Shown here: piece by piece, positions 20,652-32,264 of the stretch | Layout: each line of letters begins with the position of its first letter | How positions within the stretch are numbered: position 1 is the first letter of the stretch | NCBI RefSeq assembly: GCF_029784135.1 | Contig: NC_073746.1 | Location: 11,276,975-11,340,974, forward strand | From: Toxorhynchites rutilus septentrionalis | Lineage: Eukaryota; Arthropoda; Insecta; Diptera; Culicidae | Direction: 5' to 3' | DNA length: 64,000 bases | Translations under genes and position numbers: made by a program | Notes under the pieces: model-generated | Told to the model about the DNA's origin: nothing | Seen by the model: only the letters and a program-made list of their open reading frames with translations | Databases searched by the model: none

Positions 20652-22849
20652 TGTAGAACATATGGGAAATCACTTTTTCGAATATTTCTTCACTTTTCCA
20701 ATTTTTATCGCCGCATGAACATTGCTTGGGTGGAAATGAACACAACAAAACAGACAGCTCAAACCGAACGACCCGTTCTCGAGTGGGAGCACACCTTGGT
20801 TTTTATTTATGAAAATTGGAATGAATCGTTTCTAATTTCAAATTATTTTTAACACAACTGCTACCATGTACAATTTTACACATTCATTCAATTTTACATT
20901 TCACGAAACAACCAATATTAAAGTTCCTAATTTCCCCCTACTTTCATATATTTGCAATGCCATTTCCCCTCAGGCAGCTTGGTTTAGATGTGTCTGTTAG
21001 GGAACCGCCGCATGTGTCGACAATTTCGACCAATCAGAAGTAGGTATTTCCGTTAGGATAGGGGTTGAGATTTCTCAATTGTTCGATAGTTAGTTTCATG
21101 ACATATGTCATTTTATTCAATGTAAAAAATTGTTATGAAGTTCCGAAATCGATTGACGAAAAAATATCAACAATCCATCATGAAATGGCTGATCAATAAC
21201 CGTTTGAAATTGGACAATTTTCACGATGTGTTTGATGTGCTTTTCAATTTGTACCCCAATATGTTCCCGAAACTAGAAAATAGAAAACTGGAAAAAATAA
21301 TTTAACGCTTTGCAAAATTGTTATCGCAAACCGTAAGGCTAATCTATCCAGTTAAAAAAATCACAAAAATGTAATCGCAAAATTTGCTCCACAATGTGAT
21401 GTTCCACCCACTTCCGGAAAGAATAATTGCATGATGGTTTGTTGAGCAAACATTTTGATCACATTTTAACTAGAGATTTAACTTCAGTTAAATCTCCCAA
21501 TTTTATGTTCTTGTTTCAGTTCATCTTTTATTTTGCTTCCTTTTTTGGCTTACTTACTGTATCTGAGAAGCATTAGTACATGAAAACCGATCTCTAGAAT
21601 TCATTTATAATTTCGGCATACGAATGCGTGTAATTTGCTTCTGAAAAACGGCGCTTCAGAGCAAGTCACTATCTGTTCATTTGAATTACATAGTCAATCT
21701 ATAATTTCTTTGTTATTTCAGTTTCCTTCCATTATTTTCGAATTCTCTTACTTATTGCTTCACAACCTGAAACAGAACCAGTCACATGAAGAAGACAAAA
21801 TCCACAATATTCAAACTCAAAGCTTTAAAATCAACAGATCAAATGTAGGACGCAAATTAGAAAACAAAAGCGAAAAAACTATTAAAACCACATATACATC
21901 AGGTTTGCAAGCAGATTTAAAGTGAAAAGAGGGAATCAAGTATCGAATCGATGAAAGTAGTAATGAAACTAAAAAGGTAACCAGAACTAGAATCAAAAAC
22001 TAACAGAATCAAATCATTATTCATCGAGCTTTTTAGACAACCTAGAAAGACGCAAACGAGGTGATGAAAGGACAAGATTCAATAAAACGTTCACAATTCA
22101 CCGGTTAAGTTGTTCGGGAGGCAGCAACAAAACCGTTGGAACAATTTAATTCATAGAAAATGAGCCGATATTAATAATGCTTCCCGGCATTTTTTTTTTT
22201 TTAACGTAGAGTCCAAATCGGCAACAAATAAAATTTAAAAGAAAAACAAAACTAGTGATATTTGTTGGATTCGTTTAAGATTATATTTGTCGCAGTTCAA
22301 TTTGCTGTATAGTTGTGCGAAACTCTGGAATACAGTGTTTAGATTTTGGACCTCTTAGATTGGGTTCTCCTGTTTTGAACAGAACACGTAAGAATACGAC
22401 TCGCAAAACGAACAGATGAAGTGTTAGGCTAGGCGTTTTGTGAAGTTTTGTACATACCAGACTAGTAACTGAGAATACTAGTTAATAATTGAACTATTTT
22501 TCCTACCGTAGTTGAATATCCGTTCTAAGGCGATTAGTTTCTGTTAACGTCCTGCCTGAGGGATACGAACAAAACGATGAAATGATATCAAACCGTGCGT
22601 ATCAGGATAATATGTTGAGAATGTAAGAAAAAGGCAGTTCTCTGCCCAAAAACAATGATAACGAAGATGGAGAACGCTTCGCGAGGGAGCAGAAATGGTT
22701 ATAATGTGAATGCTGAATAATTTTGTAACTTTTAAAAATGAGAAATAAATAACATATCTGCACAACAACTTGCTATTTTTTTCCGTTGGGAAGTATCACA
22801 GTGCAGAATTTTGATTGAACGATTGGTAGCAAAAAGGTTTTTTGTTTGC
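20652..22849. other. AT-rich sequence without recognised gene
   Basis: No domain, terminal repeat or splice pattern was recognised. An ORF at 21635-21925 is Lys/Ser/Asn-rich and looks like chance. An inserted poly-T run is near 22190. This is the longest stretch with no assignment. Confidence 0.3.
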
Positions 22850-23044
22850 AATCCACCTAGGTTGTTTATCATTCATTTGAAAATCATCAATTCAACAGTT
22901 AGGTTCGAGCTCTTGCCACAACCAGACGTATTCAAATTTTTCTCCGCATCGTTTCTTTTTCGTACGCACACTTCGGTGTGTACAGATCTTTTCCGCGTCA
23001 GTACTACCTGACGACAAGTTTTGCTTTGTGATACCATAGCAATT

Positions 23045-23451
23045 ATGGCTTCCGTGCGTGCTCGTGAGAATACATTTAAAATCGACTTCACTAATTTTCC
23101 AAAGAGACCCATCATTTGAAGAAATCCACACGTTTGTCCACAACACTCTCAAAATCTGCTCAAAATGTCGTCGAGCAGCATCATGAAAAACATGAACTTG
23201 AGGTTAACAAGACGAAGATCAAAGTGCGTCTCTTTATGGATGACGGAGGCATTGAAGTAAAGATCCATGACCTTTCCGAAAATGTTCGGAACGAAGAAAT
23301 CGCTGCATTTTTAAAGCCTTTTGGGGACGTAATCACAATTAAGGAGGTGATCTGGGGGGAGAATTTCGCTTTCAAGGGAATTTCGTCAGGCGTGCGGGTC
23401 GCCAAAATGGTTCTAAGGCACCACATCAAATCTTTTGTTACGATTCAAGGT
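23045..23451 (+). pseudogene. ORF1 of the L1-clade LINE, N-terminal part
   Basis: The start is at ATG 23045 (MASVRARENTFKIDFTNFPK). One extra base near 23110 shifts the frame into SFEEIHTFVHNTL. An apparent internal deletion near 23160 then leads into VVEQHHEKHELEVNKTKIK and the RRM-like region VKIHDLSENVRNEEIAAFL. The frame runs straight into the gypsy insertion at 23451 (FVTIQG). ORF1 proteins of this class bind RNA; this copy is broken. Confidence 0.72.
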
Positions 23452-23680
23452 TGTTGTGTTCGGATAACTATAAAGGAAATGCGGCGCAACTTGATAGCTT
23501 GTGTTTTATTCCTAACACAGTGATACTTGTTGCTTCTAGAGCGATCGAGTAAAAGAGGAGGAAACAATAGATGCTGGGCTATTTATTGTCGTGAGACTTG
23601 ATCTGTTTGGGGGATCGTCAGCTTGACCTTCAGTCAAGCCTACTGATGGACTTTTTGATAACTGATCTAGATATATTACA
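23452..23680 (-). repeat. 3' LTR of the gypsy element
   Basis: 229 bp, preceded on the minus strand by the polypurine tract. Virtually identical to the 5' LTR. Confidence 0.95.
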
Positions 23681-23704
23681 ATTTCCCCTTTTTTTGAATT
23701 CTTC

Positions 23705-26605
23705 CTACTTCTTATAATGTTCAAATTTCAACCTATCTGGAGTCCTCCTATCTCTACCTGAACGTCTGAGCACAATAGTTTCATCCAAAGAATTACTTCT
23801 TCTTTTCTTCAGGATAACGTCTTTTTTCATAGGAGAACTAGAATCTGATTCGCATCTATTGCGCTTGAATACAACCGTTTCAGGTATTCTCACAGGAATT
23901 TTAGTTACGTTTTCAGTATTAACTGAACTAGGACGTCTTAATTGATTGCTGTGTACATTTCTGATGTTACCATTTTCTTCAAATTTGATTCGGTACAGGA
24001 AACTTCCAATTCTGTTTACAACTACAACTGGAATCCACCTTACAATTGCTTTCATGTGATTCCTATACATGACTCTTTCCCCTTTTTCGTATTCCTCGTT
24101 ACTATTGGACCCATATTTGGCATCTTCATAAAAACCTACATCATATACAAATTCTTTATTTTTGGAATTATCGAAATTAACTTTTTTAGAAACTTTAAAT
24201 GGTTGTTCGACTGTGTTATCATTCAACACATTATCTGAATGAACTTTCGGGTTGATCGCGGTCAATATTGTACGGGGCCTGAAACGAAAAATCAATTCAC
24301 TGGGTGACAAGGATGTCACAGTAGACGGTGTACTATTATACCACGTAAGAATTTCATTCAACTTTCGCGACAACGTCACCCGATTCAATTGTTGCTCCAT
24401 TAGGCGTTTTTTCAAAAAGTTTTTTATGGTCTGAACCCCACGCTCAGCTGCATTATTCGACTGAGGATGGTACACAGGCGATTTAGTTACTCTGACATTC
24501 CGCGACTCCCAGTAATTAATAAATTCAAACGAATTGAACGGAGGTCCGTTATCGGACACAATTTCAACTGGTAAACCAAAATACTTGAAAAGTTCCTCTA
24601 ATTTTTCATTCACTTGATCAGCGTTGGTTTTATTCATTAATTTAGCATCAATAAATTTCGTGAATGTATCAACGATAATCAAGTATGTTTTGCCTTCAAA
24701 TGCAAAGAAATCAATGTGAATTCTCTCCATGGGATATGTGGTGCTAGGCCATTTGGACGTTACTCTCTCCACAGGAACGCTTCGTCTCTTATCACATACT
24801 TCGCAATCTTTGAAGAATTTCTCGATATCCTTCTGCATGTTCTTCCACCAGAACAAACCACGGCCTAACATTTTACCGCGCACGATCCGGTCATGATTCA
24901 CATGTAACATTTTCAATACTATTCTCTGCAATAATTTCGGTATCACTAATCTATCACCGTAAAATAAACATTCATCTTGAGAACACAGCTCATTTCGAAG
25001 ATTATAATAATATGTAAGCTCTTCTGGAATTTTCTGAGGCCAACCCTGCGTTACGAAACGGTAAACTTGTGACAAAACTTCATCTTTTTGTGTAAAATCA
25101 GCCACGTCCCGCGTTTTCAACGGAGAATCGGCATAATCTTCGAACCTATTTATTGACAATTCCTCAATCTCACTACCCTCAGAAATTGGTAATCTGGATA
25201 AGGCATCTGCGTTAGCCAATTTCCGACTTGGCCTGTATTCGAACTCATAATCGTACATTGATAAAATGACTGCCCATCGTTGTAACCTAGATGTAGCTAC
25301 TACCGACGTGCCTTTTCGCGGGTGATAAATCTCCTTCAATGCTTCGCAATCCGATACGAGCTTGAACTTATGCCCATAAATGTACTTATGGAATTTCTTA
25401 ACCGCGAAAATTATCGCTAAAGCTTCCCGGTGAAGCTGCGAGTAATTTTTCTCGGCTGGTGACAAAGTACACGACGCGAATAATACGGGCTTTTTTTCGC
25501 CATCAACGTCATGAGACACCACTGCACCCACCCCGTAAGGGCTGGCATCCGCGGCGACAACAATCGGTTTACAGGGATCGTAGAGTTGTAGCACATTATT
25601 CTTGAGAATCAATTGCTTACTGTTCTGAAAATGCTCTTCACAGTCTCTACTCCAGACAAATATCTCATCTTTCCTAAGTAACCGATACAAAACTCGCAAT
25701 TTCGCGGAAATATTCGGAATGAACTTCGCATAATAATTTAAATGACCTAGGTACGATTGCAATTCCGTTATGTTTCTCGGAGAAGGGGCATTCAAAATCG
25801 CTTGAACTTTACTATCATTAGGGTGTAGTCCATTTTTGGAAATCGTGTGACCTAAATAATCCACTGATGCTGCAAAAAACATACTTTTTTCGATGTTAAT
25901 TTTTACTCTATAATGGTTCAATCGAGTAAGAACCACATTTACAATTTCTCTACACTTCTCGTATGTGGAAGCACCTATTATGACGTCGTCCAAATAGCAT
26001 GCACACCCCTCAATGTCTCCCAAAATTTGATCAATTATGCTCTGAAAAATCGAAGGTGCTGTTGCCACACCAAATGGCAAACGCAAATATTGGAACAATC
26101 CTACATGAGTGTTTACAGTTAAAAACTGCTGAGAGTTCTCCGAAACTCTAAGCTGCTGATACGCACCACGAAGGTCGATCACACAAAAAACTTGACAGTT
26201 CGCAAACCGAGCAAAAATGTCATCTATCCTCGGTAACGGATAGTGTTCAGAGCGTAAATGGGGATTGATTGTTACTTTGCAATCAATACACAGACGCAGC
26301 TTCCCGTTGACCTTGGGAACCACAACAATAGGAGATGCCCATTTACTGTGGGACACTCTTTTCAAAATTTCCTCGTCACAAAGACGATTCAGTTCAGCTT
26401 CTATCGCTGGACGCTGTTGAAAAGGAGGAGAATAAGCTGCATGGAATATGGCACTCACATTGTTTTCAATGATTATCTCGGCTTCAAAATCGCGGATGGG
26501 AGTATTGTCTGACGATACGACATGGGGATACATTTTGCGTATTGAATCGACAATTGAATTTTCAAGAGAATTCATGCTCACGGAACGCTTCTCTCCAGCA
26601 TCCAC
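23705..26605 (-). CDS. pol (reverse transcriptase, RNase H, integrase) of the gypsy element
   Basis: An open frame of 966 residues. The first residues overlap gag; the frame lacks an obvious ATG there, so it is probably made by -1 frameshifting, though I saw no canonical slippery heptamer. Reverse transcriptase: VIDLRGAYQQL (Asp144) and CYLDDVIIG (Asp206/Asp207). RNase H: Asp353, Glu395, Asp419 and Asp467. Integrase: HHCC finger His568/His571/Cys601/Cys604, then the triad Asp632, Asp685, Glu721, with 35 residues between the last two. A chromodomain was not recognised. All catalytic residues are intact. Confidence 0.94.
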   Translation of the reverse strand: MDAGEKRSVSMNSLENSIVDSIRKMYPHVVSSDNTPIRDFEAEIIIENNVSAIFHAAYSPPFQQRPAIEAELNRLCDEEILKRVSHSKWASPIVVVPKVNGKLRLCIDCKVTINPHLRSEHYPLPRIDDIFARFANCQVFCVIDLRGAYQQLRVSENSQQFLTVNTHVGLFQYLRLPFGVATAPSIFQSIIDQILGDIEGCACYLDDVIIGASTYEKCREIVNVVLTRLNHYRVKINIEKSMFFAASVDYLGHTISKNGLHPNDSKVQAILNAPSPRNITELQSYLGHLNYYAKFIPNISAKLRVLYRLLRKDEIFVWSRDCEEHFQNSKQLILKNNVLQLYDPCKPIVVAADASPYGVGAVVSHDVDGEKKPVLFASCTLSPAEKNYSQLHREALAIIFAVKKFHKYIYGHKFKLVSDCEALKEIYHPRKGTSVVATSRLQRWAVILSMYDYEFEYRPSRKLANADALSRLPISEGSEIEELSINRFEDYADSPLKTRDVADFTQKDEVLSQVYRFVTQGWPQKIPEELTYYYNLRNELCSQDECLFYGDRLVIPKLLQRIVLKMLHVNHDRIVRGKMLGRGLFWWKNMQKDIEKFFKDCEVCDKRRSVPVERVTSKWPSTTYPMERIHIDFFAFEGKTYLIIVDTFTKFIDAKLMNKTNADQVNEKLEELFKYFGLPVEIVSDNGPPFNSFEFINYWESRNVRVTKSPVYHPQSNNAAERGVQTIKNFLKKRLMEQQLNRVTLSRKLNEILTWYNSTPSTVTSLSPSELIFRFRPRTILTAINPKVHSDNVLNDNTVEQPFKVSKKVNFDNSKNKEFVYDVGFYEDAKYGSNSNEEYEKGERVMYRNHMKAIVRWIPVVVVNRIGSFLYRIKFEENGNIRNVHSNQLRRPSSVNTENVTKIPVRIPETVVFKRNRCESDSSSPMKKDVILKKRRSNSLDETIVLRRSGRDRRTPDRLKFEHYKK

Positions 26606-27816
26606 GTGCGACCTAGAAGTGGTCTGAAAGATTTTTCACTTTCGATCACCACAAGCACTAATTTTTTACTTGCGCCACCCCTATCCTTGGACACTTGTGC
26701 ACTGATTCCACCGATAATTTTTATTCCCTGACCCGTTACAGTCGAAAAATCATTTTCTATTTTAAACATCGGTAAATGAGAAAATTGCTTCCGATATAGG
26801 TTATCACTAATCACTGTAGCACAAGCCCCACTATCAACTTCAAATACTACTGGATGACCTTCCACGAACAGTGTCTCCGTTATCACCATGCTTCGCTCCA
26901 ACCTGGCCGCTATTCCATCGTTAACTGCATTCAGCTGCATGCGTAAACTAGCGATCTCCGTCGCCAACTCATCTCCGGCACCAACTACTCCAACGGTTTG
27001 GTTTCTTCTGGACTCTTGACTGGAGCCTCGACCTAACCTGGAACTCTTCGAGTAACACATGTTCGCCGCGTGACCTTGTTTGCCACATCCATAGCACTTC
27101 CATTTCCTTGCTGGACACTTCCCATGATCGTGATCGCGACCGCATTTATCACACGTTTTTCTCTTCAGACTTTTCTGTCCAACATATTTCGGTCGACTTC
27201 TACTTCTTTCACGAAACTGTTTGTTCGATCTAACCACGTGGGCACTGAGCACATTTTCGCGTACTTTATTGTCCTTTTCGGCTAATTCCCACGTCAAGGC
27301 TTCTTCAACTGCCTTGTCGAACGTAACGTCTTTTTGCTTCAGCAGGTGTGTACGGAGCCTGCCATCGTAGATTCCGAACACAAATCTATCACGAAGTGCC
27401 TCTGTCAAGAAGTCACCATAGTAACACTTTTCGGCGAGTGCTTTCAGTTCCACTACGTATTCCGTGACATATTGACCAGCTTTCTGATCTGCCTGGTGAA
27501 ATCGATAACGTTCGGACACTTTATTCACTTCTGGTTTAAAATGTTTTTTCAGCGTCGATACTAATTCGTCGTACGTTTTCGTACTTGGACTATCTGGCTG
27601 CAACAGCTTTTTCAAAATGGCGTACGTATCCATTCCCACATGTGTCAGTAGAAATGGTACTTTTCGGTTATCCGGGACATCGTGAAGAAGGAAATGTTGG
27701 TTCAATCTTTCCTCATACACTTCGAAATCGTCGTTCGCGACGTAATTGTCGAACGTACCAAAGTTCGTCGCTACACGCGAACCTCCCGCGCTACTAGCTT
27801 TATTCTCGTTGGCCAT
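26578..27816 (-). CDS. gag-protease of the gypsy element
   Basis: 412 residues from MANENKASSAGG. The capsid-like region spans roughly residues 20-190. Two zinc knuckles follow: CDKCGRDHDHGKC (Cys222-Cys234) and CYGCGKQGHAANMC (Cys241-Cys254). A retropepsin domain starts near residue 315, with the active site VDSGAC at Asp328 and the usual GR near the end (LLGRTW). The ORF ends 28 bases inside pol, which is in the -1 frame relative to gag. Gag packages the RNA; the protease releases the mature proteins. Confidence 0.93.
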   Translation of the reverse strand: MANENKASSAGGSRVATNFGTFDNYVANDDFEVYEERLNQHFLLHDVPDNRKVPFLLTHVGMDTYAILKKLLQPDSPSTKTYDELVSTLKKHFKPEVNKVSERYRFHQADQKAGQYVTEYVVELKALAEKCYYGDFLTEALRDRFVFGIYDGRLRTHLLKQKDVTFDKAVEEALTWELAEKDNKVRENVLSAHVVRSNKQFRERSRSRPKYVGQKSLKRKTCDKCGRDHDHGKCPARKWKCYGCGKQGHAANMCYSKSSRLGRGSSQESRRNQTVGVVGAGDELATEIASLRMQLNAVNDGIAARLERSMVITETLFVEGHPVVFEVDSGACATVISDNLYRKQFSHLPMFKIENDFSTVTGQGIKIIGGISAQVSKDRGGASKKLVLVVIESEKSFRPLLGRTWMLERSVP

Positions 27817-27955
27817 AACTTAACTTTGGCTCAACGACTACGTTTTCACTCACGGCGGACTAACGATCGTCTCAGTTCACGTCGTTACTAACTGCTACTA
27901 ACTGTCTCACGTTTCTTCAAAACTAGCTGACTTTAATTTACCTCGTCGCCAATAT

Positions 27956-28184
27956 TGTTGTGTTCGGATAACTATAAAGGAAATGCGGCGCAACTTGATA
28001 GCTTGTGTTTTATTCCTAACACAGTGATACTTGTTGCTTCTAGAGCGATCGAGTAAAAGAGGAGGAAACAATAGATGCTGGGCTATTTATTGTCGTGAGA
28101 CTTGATCTGTTTGGAGGATCGTCAGCTTGACCTTCAGTCAAGCCTACTGATGGACTTTTTGATAACTGATCTAGATATATTACA
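27956..28184 (-). repeat. 5' LTR of the gypsy element
   Basis: 229 bp, TG...CA bounded, upstream of gag on the minus strand. It differs from the other LTR at a single base (GGAGG here, GGGGG there, plus-strand reading near 28113). Confidence 0.95.
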
Positions 28185-28189
28185 AAGGT

Positions 28190-28894
28190 GAGCAAACATT
28201 GATCTCCTATCGAAATCAACCTCAAACATGCCGTCATTGTACAAATCTATTCCACCCTGGTTCTACTTGTGTGGAGAATAAAAGTCTCTTAGGACAAAAG
28301 GTTAACCGCAACAATCGTTTGAAGCAAGCGGCGCATTCCACCAACACACAACCAAACAACGAACCATCCACGAGTTTTGTTGATATAGTACGGAAAAACT
28401 CGAACTCGGCACTTAAACTGCTGCCCAATTTTTCACCTCTGAATCCAACACAATCGATTACTTCGTTAGAAACAAACAATGTCTCTGACTCCTCTGTCGA
28501 ACCTGTTGATTCCGTCGCCCCAAGCAGCAACCAAAGCCAAGAGCCAACACAGGAGATTTCCATCGGTAACTCAACAGATGAGCGATCTTCTCAGCTAGAG
28601 AAAGATGAAAATGGTACAGCTACAACGAGTTCAGTGAGTGCTTTTAAACTCCCATCCATTGTTCCTAATCCTAGTAATATCTCGACGGAAATTTCCGATA
28701 GTGAATGTTGTGATTCGTCTCGTGAAAATGAATCATTCAATGCAGTTAAGCGTACTAGAAGACATACTAAGAAACCAAAACTAACTCTCCAAAAAAACCC
28801 TCATGGTTCATGGTTCCTTCTATTAACTCCGAGTAGACCGCGGGTAATCGGTCCCCAACTCTGTAACAAAATGCACCTCGGAATTCGAACCTAA
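28190..28894 (+). pseudogene. ORF1 of the L1-clade LINE, C-terminal part
   Basis: This continues ORF1 after the gypsy insertion. Joining 23451 to 28190 reads IQG-EQTLISYRNQPQTC without a shift, which proves the insertion point. A zinc knuckle CRHCTNLFHPGSTC follows, then a Ser/Asn-rich linker and a basic patch KRTRRHTKKPK. It ends at 28894, six bases before the ORF2 ATG at 28901. Confidence 0.8.
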
Positions 28895-28900
28895 TGCGAT

Positions 28901-31453
28901 ATGAACAACACTCATATTAGCTACAACATTGGTTGTATCAACATTAATGCTATATCTAATGCGAACAAAATTCAATCCTTGTGCACATTTATTCGTTCAA
29001 TGGATTTTGAAATCATACAAGTGAAATCAAGAAGTCGAAAATTCTCATCTGTCCATACCAGGTTTCAATGTGATCACAAACGTAGATAGTTCCAAAAGAG
29101 GCACTGCCATAGCTCTTAAATCTCACATCCCATTTTCAAATGTTCAGCGCAGTACAGACAGTCGAATTATCTCCTTAATTGTTGCTAACTCCGTAACAAT
29201 CTGCAATGTATATGCTAATTCAGGCACTCAAAATGCATCCTCTCGTGAGTTCCTCTTCAGACACACTCTCCCCAATTACCTTCGGAATTCTCCGACTCAT
29301 TTAATACTTGGCGGGGATTTCAATTGTGTCGTATCCACCAAAGATGCGACCGGGTCCAGTAACTACAGTCAAGCGCTCAGACATCTGATAGATAACCTAC
29401 AGCTTTGCGATAGTTGGAATCATCTTAATAGGAACCAAATTGCGTTCAGTTTTGTTCGTCACAATTGTGCTTCTCGTATAGATCGAATTTATGTGTTCTC
29501 TGCCTTGATTTCACACCTTCGCACGTCAGAGTATTTCGTAACACCTTTTTCTGATCATAAAGCGTACAAAATAAGATGCTGTCTTCCCCATCTTGGCAAA
29601 CCACATGGTCGTGGATTCTGGTCAATTCGACCTCATATCCTGACTTTCGAAAACCTCGAAGAGTATGAGGGTAAATGGCAACGTTGGGTGAGAGAAAAAA
29701 GAAACTATGACAGCTGGATGGCATGGTGGATAGAATATGCCAAGCCAAAAACTCTTAGCTTTTTCAAATGGAAGACAAATCTTGCATTTCGGGAGTTTCA
29801 TGCTACTTATCAGTTATTATACTACAAGCTTCGCGAATCTTATGATAATCTGTACACGAATCCTCAAGGAATAGCAGAAGTGAATAAAATTAAAGCACAG
29901 GTGCTGGGGCTTCAAAGTAACTTTTCGAAAGCCTTCGAACGAATCAATGATCAATATATATCAGGTGAAAAAATTTCATCGTTTCAACTAGGGGATCGTC
30001 TCAAACGTCGGAATAATACAGCTATTAAGACAATTAGACAAGGAAGCAATACCTTGATAAATCCTCACGAAATTGAGAGACACGTTGGTCAATATTTTCA
30101 GGAACTATACTCAGCCGTAATCTTACCTAACAATAATAATTTCCCTAGTAACCGTGAAATCCCTCAAAATTCACCATCCAACATGCAAGCGATGGACGAG
30201 ATTACTACTCAAGAAATCTTTTTTGCTATCAAATCTAGCGCATCGAGAAAAGCTTCTGGGTGTGACGGACTCCCAAAAGAATTCTATGTTAAAACCTTTG
30301 ACATAATCCATCGTCAACTCAATCTTATACTTAATGAAGCACTCAATGGTAACATAAGGAAAAAATTTATGGATGGCGTTATTGTCCTTAGCAAGAAAAA
30401 AGGTGATGATGATACAATCAATGAATACAGACCCATATCTCTGCTAAATTTTGATTATAAAATTCTTGCGCGCATTTTAAAGCAAAGAGTGGAAAAGGTT
30501 ATAAAAGAAAACAATATTTTAAACTCAAATCAGAAATGCTCAAATTCCAAGCGAAATATATTTGAAGCTGTATGCTCTATAAAAGACAGCATCGCGGAAA
30601 TAAACTTCACTAATAGATCTGGAAGACTTATCTCCTTTGATTTGGATCATGCTTTTGACCGTGTAAACGTGAATTATCTATTGTCTGTTATGCGGAGTAT
30701 GCGTTTCCACCCTGGTATTGTATCGCTTATCCAAAAGATCATGTCTTTGTCTCATTCTCTTGCGCTTGTGAACGGAAATCTTACCATCGAGTTTCCTATT
30801 CAATGCTCAGTCCGTCAAGGTGATCCACTGAGTATGCACCTTTTTGTCCTTTACCTGCACCCTCTCCTAGAAAAACTCACTTCCATTTGCAACAATCCCG
30901 TAGAACTCGTTGTAGCATATGCGGACGACATATCCATAATTATGACAGACGAATCGAAACTGGTTTTAATTAAAGAAGCGTTTATGGATTTTGGAACGTG
31001 CTCGGGAGCTTTGCTAAATTTCGCAAAACCAACTTCAATCCTGGTAGGATGTCAACGGAATATGGCATCAAACTGTGACTGGCTCACCACTCAAGAGTCG
31101 GTGAAAATCCTGGGTATCGTATACTTCAACTCTTTGAAACAAATCATCGATTTCAACTGGGGAGACGCCATAAGAAAAACTTCACAACTCATGTGGCTCT
31201 TCAAACCACGAGTTCTAAGCATCCACCAAAAAGCTATCCTCGTGAACACGTTCGTGACATCCAAAATATGGTTCATGGCATCAGTACTCAGCACTACGAA
31301 CGCGGCAGTGGCCAAAATGACTTCTCGAATTGGACAATTTATATGGGAACGATACCCATGTAGAGTATCAATGGAGCAATTAACTCTTCCAATTGAAAAA
31401 GGGGGATTGAACCTTCATCTTCCGATGCACAAATGCAAGGCCTTGCTGATTAA
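28901..31453 (+). pseudogene. ORF2 (endonuclease, reverse transcriptase) of the L1-clade LINE
   Basis: ATG 28901 opens MNNTHISYNIGCININAISN, the endonuclease start. A frameshift near 29055 moves to the frame that stays open from 29070. That frame contains LILGGDFNCV (endonuclease Asp/Asn), YRPISLLNFDYKILARIL, SFDLDHAFDRV (RT Asp), SVRQGDPLS and VAYADDISI (Tyr617 to Asp620 counted from 29070). There is no RNase H, as expected for L1. The frame is cut at KALLI by a TTAA-flanked insertion at 31454 and resumes at 32265. Apart from the early shift, the RT core is intact. Confidence 0.87.
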
Positions 31454-32260
31454 TGTGCGATTCACATAGCACGTTACGGAGAAGAACGTCTACGTTCCGT
31501 CAACGTCTCCACCAATTCACACATGCAGTCAATGCTTCCACCAGCAGCGTCACGTCAAATGCCAAACGAATGCAATGCCCTCTTTCAAATCAGCATGCCT
31601 AGAATCAGTTCTAAATTTTGAAAAATTCAATGAGAATCATTGAATTCAATTATTTATATGCTTAAACCCCGTAGTCCGACACTTATGCAATAATAATAAT
31701 AAATAGAATAATTCTTTCAACTAGTCGCGAATGATTTTCACTCCGAAATTTGGAACTAAGAGATATGTTGGCATAAAAAGTACAGTAAGTTACTTACAAA
31801 GCGATATGCTGAGGCACCACTCAGTGTCGCATTGAAGTCGGTTTTGACCAGTAATTGGACATTTGCGACTGGTGGCGACTTTCAATGTGGGGCCATAATT
31901 TGGGCCCCGAACTCAATGTTTACAAAAATGTCCAACTAGAGGTAAAAATGTCTAATTAAACGTGTTGCATCACAGATCTGTTCAATTAGGTTAATGTCGA
32001 TGTAGATGTAAATTACTGTATAACCAAATCAAAACAAAAGCCGAGACACAAAGCCCAGACAAAAACCAAACGAGCCGTCCGTCTCCGTCAATTATTCTTT
32101 TCTACAAACCCTGCCGGTCGTTTTCGTTGAACGTATGCTGACGGGTCGTTACGTTGCTGGTGTATGTGAATGTTTTCATGAGAATTGCATGGTAGAATCA
32201 TTGACGTGTCGTGACGTGACGGGACGTGAACGTGACGTGTATGTTGTATGTGAATCGCAC
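31454..32260. mobile_element. TTAA-flanked non-autonomous element in L1 ORF2
   Basis: 807 bp between TTAA copies at 31450-31453 and 32261-32264. Inverted ends share GTGCGATTCACATA (the left has one extra T). Subterminal regions repeat ACGTCACG/CGTGACGT words. There is no coding capacity. Precise loss of the element plus one TTAA restores the L1 frame, so TTAA is the true target duplication. Termini do not start with CCC, unlike the two piggyBac-type MITEs in this window. Confidence 0.88.
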
Positions 32261-32264
32261 TTAA

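Larger units (their letters stand above)
23452..28184 (-). mobile_element. Full-length Ty3/gypsy LTR retrotransposon (mag-like), recent insertion
   Basis: 4733 bp on the minus strand, bounded by 229-bp LTRs that differ at one position and flanked by the 5-bp duplication AAGGT (23447-23451 and 28185-28189). LTRs begin TGTAATATATC and end CGAACACAACA on the minus strand. After the 5' LTR comes a candidate primer-binding site, TGGCGACGAGG, and before the 3' LTR a purine tract, AAAAAAAGGGGAAAT. gag and pol are both open. No env-like ORF exists. The mag-like label is from the protein motifs and the primer-site style; it is not confirmed. Confidence 0.95.

Noticed and set aside
21635..21925. 96-residue Lys/Asn-rich ORF
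   Set aside because: Low-complexity composition typical of AT-rich non-coding DNA; no start context or conserved pattern.
23452..28184. Endogenous retrovirus with envelope gene
   Set aside because: No third ORF exists between pol and the 3' LTR; pol ends 25 bases before the LTR. It is an ordinary LTR retrotransposon.
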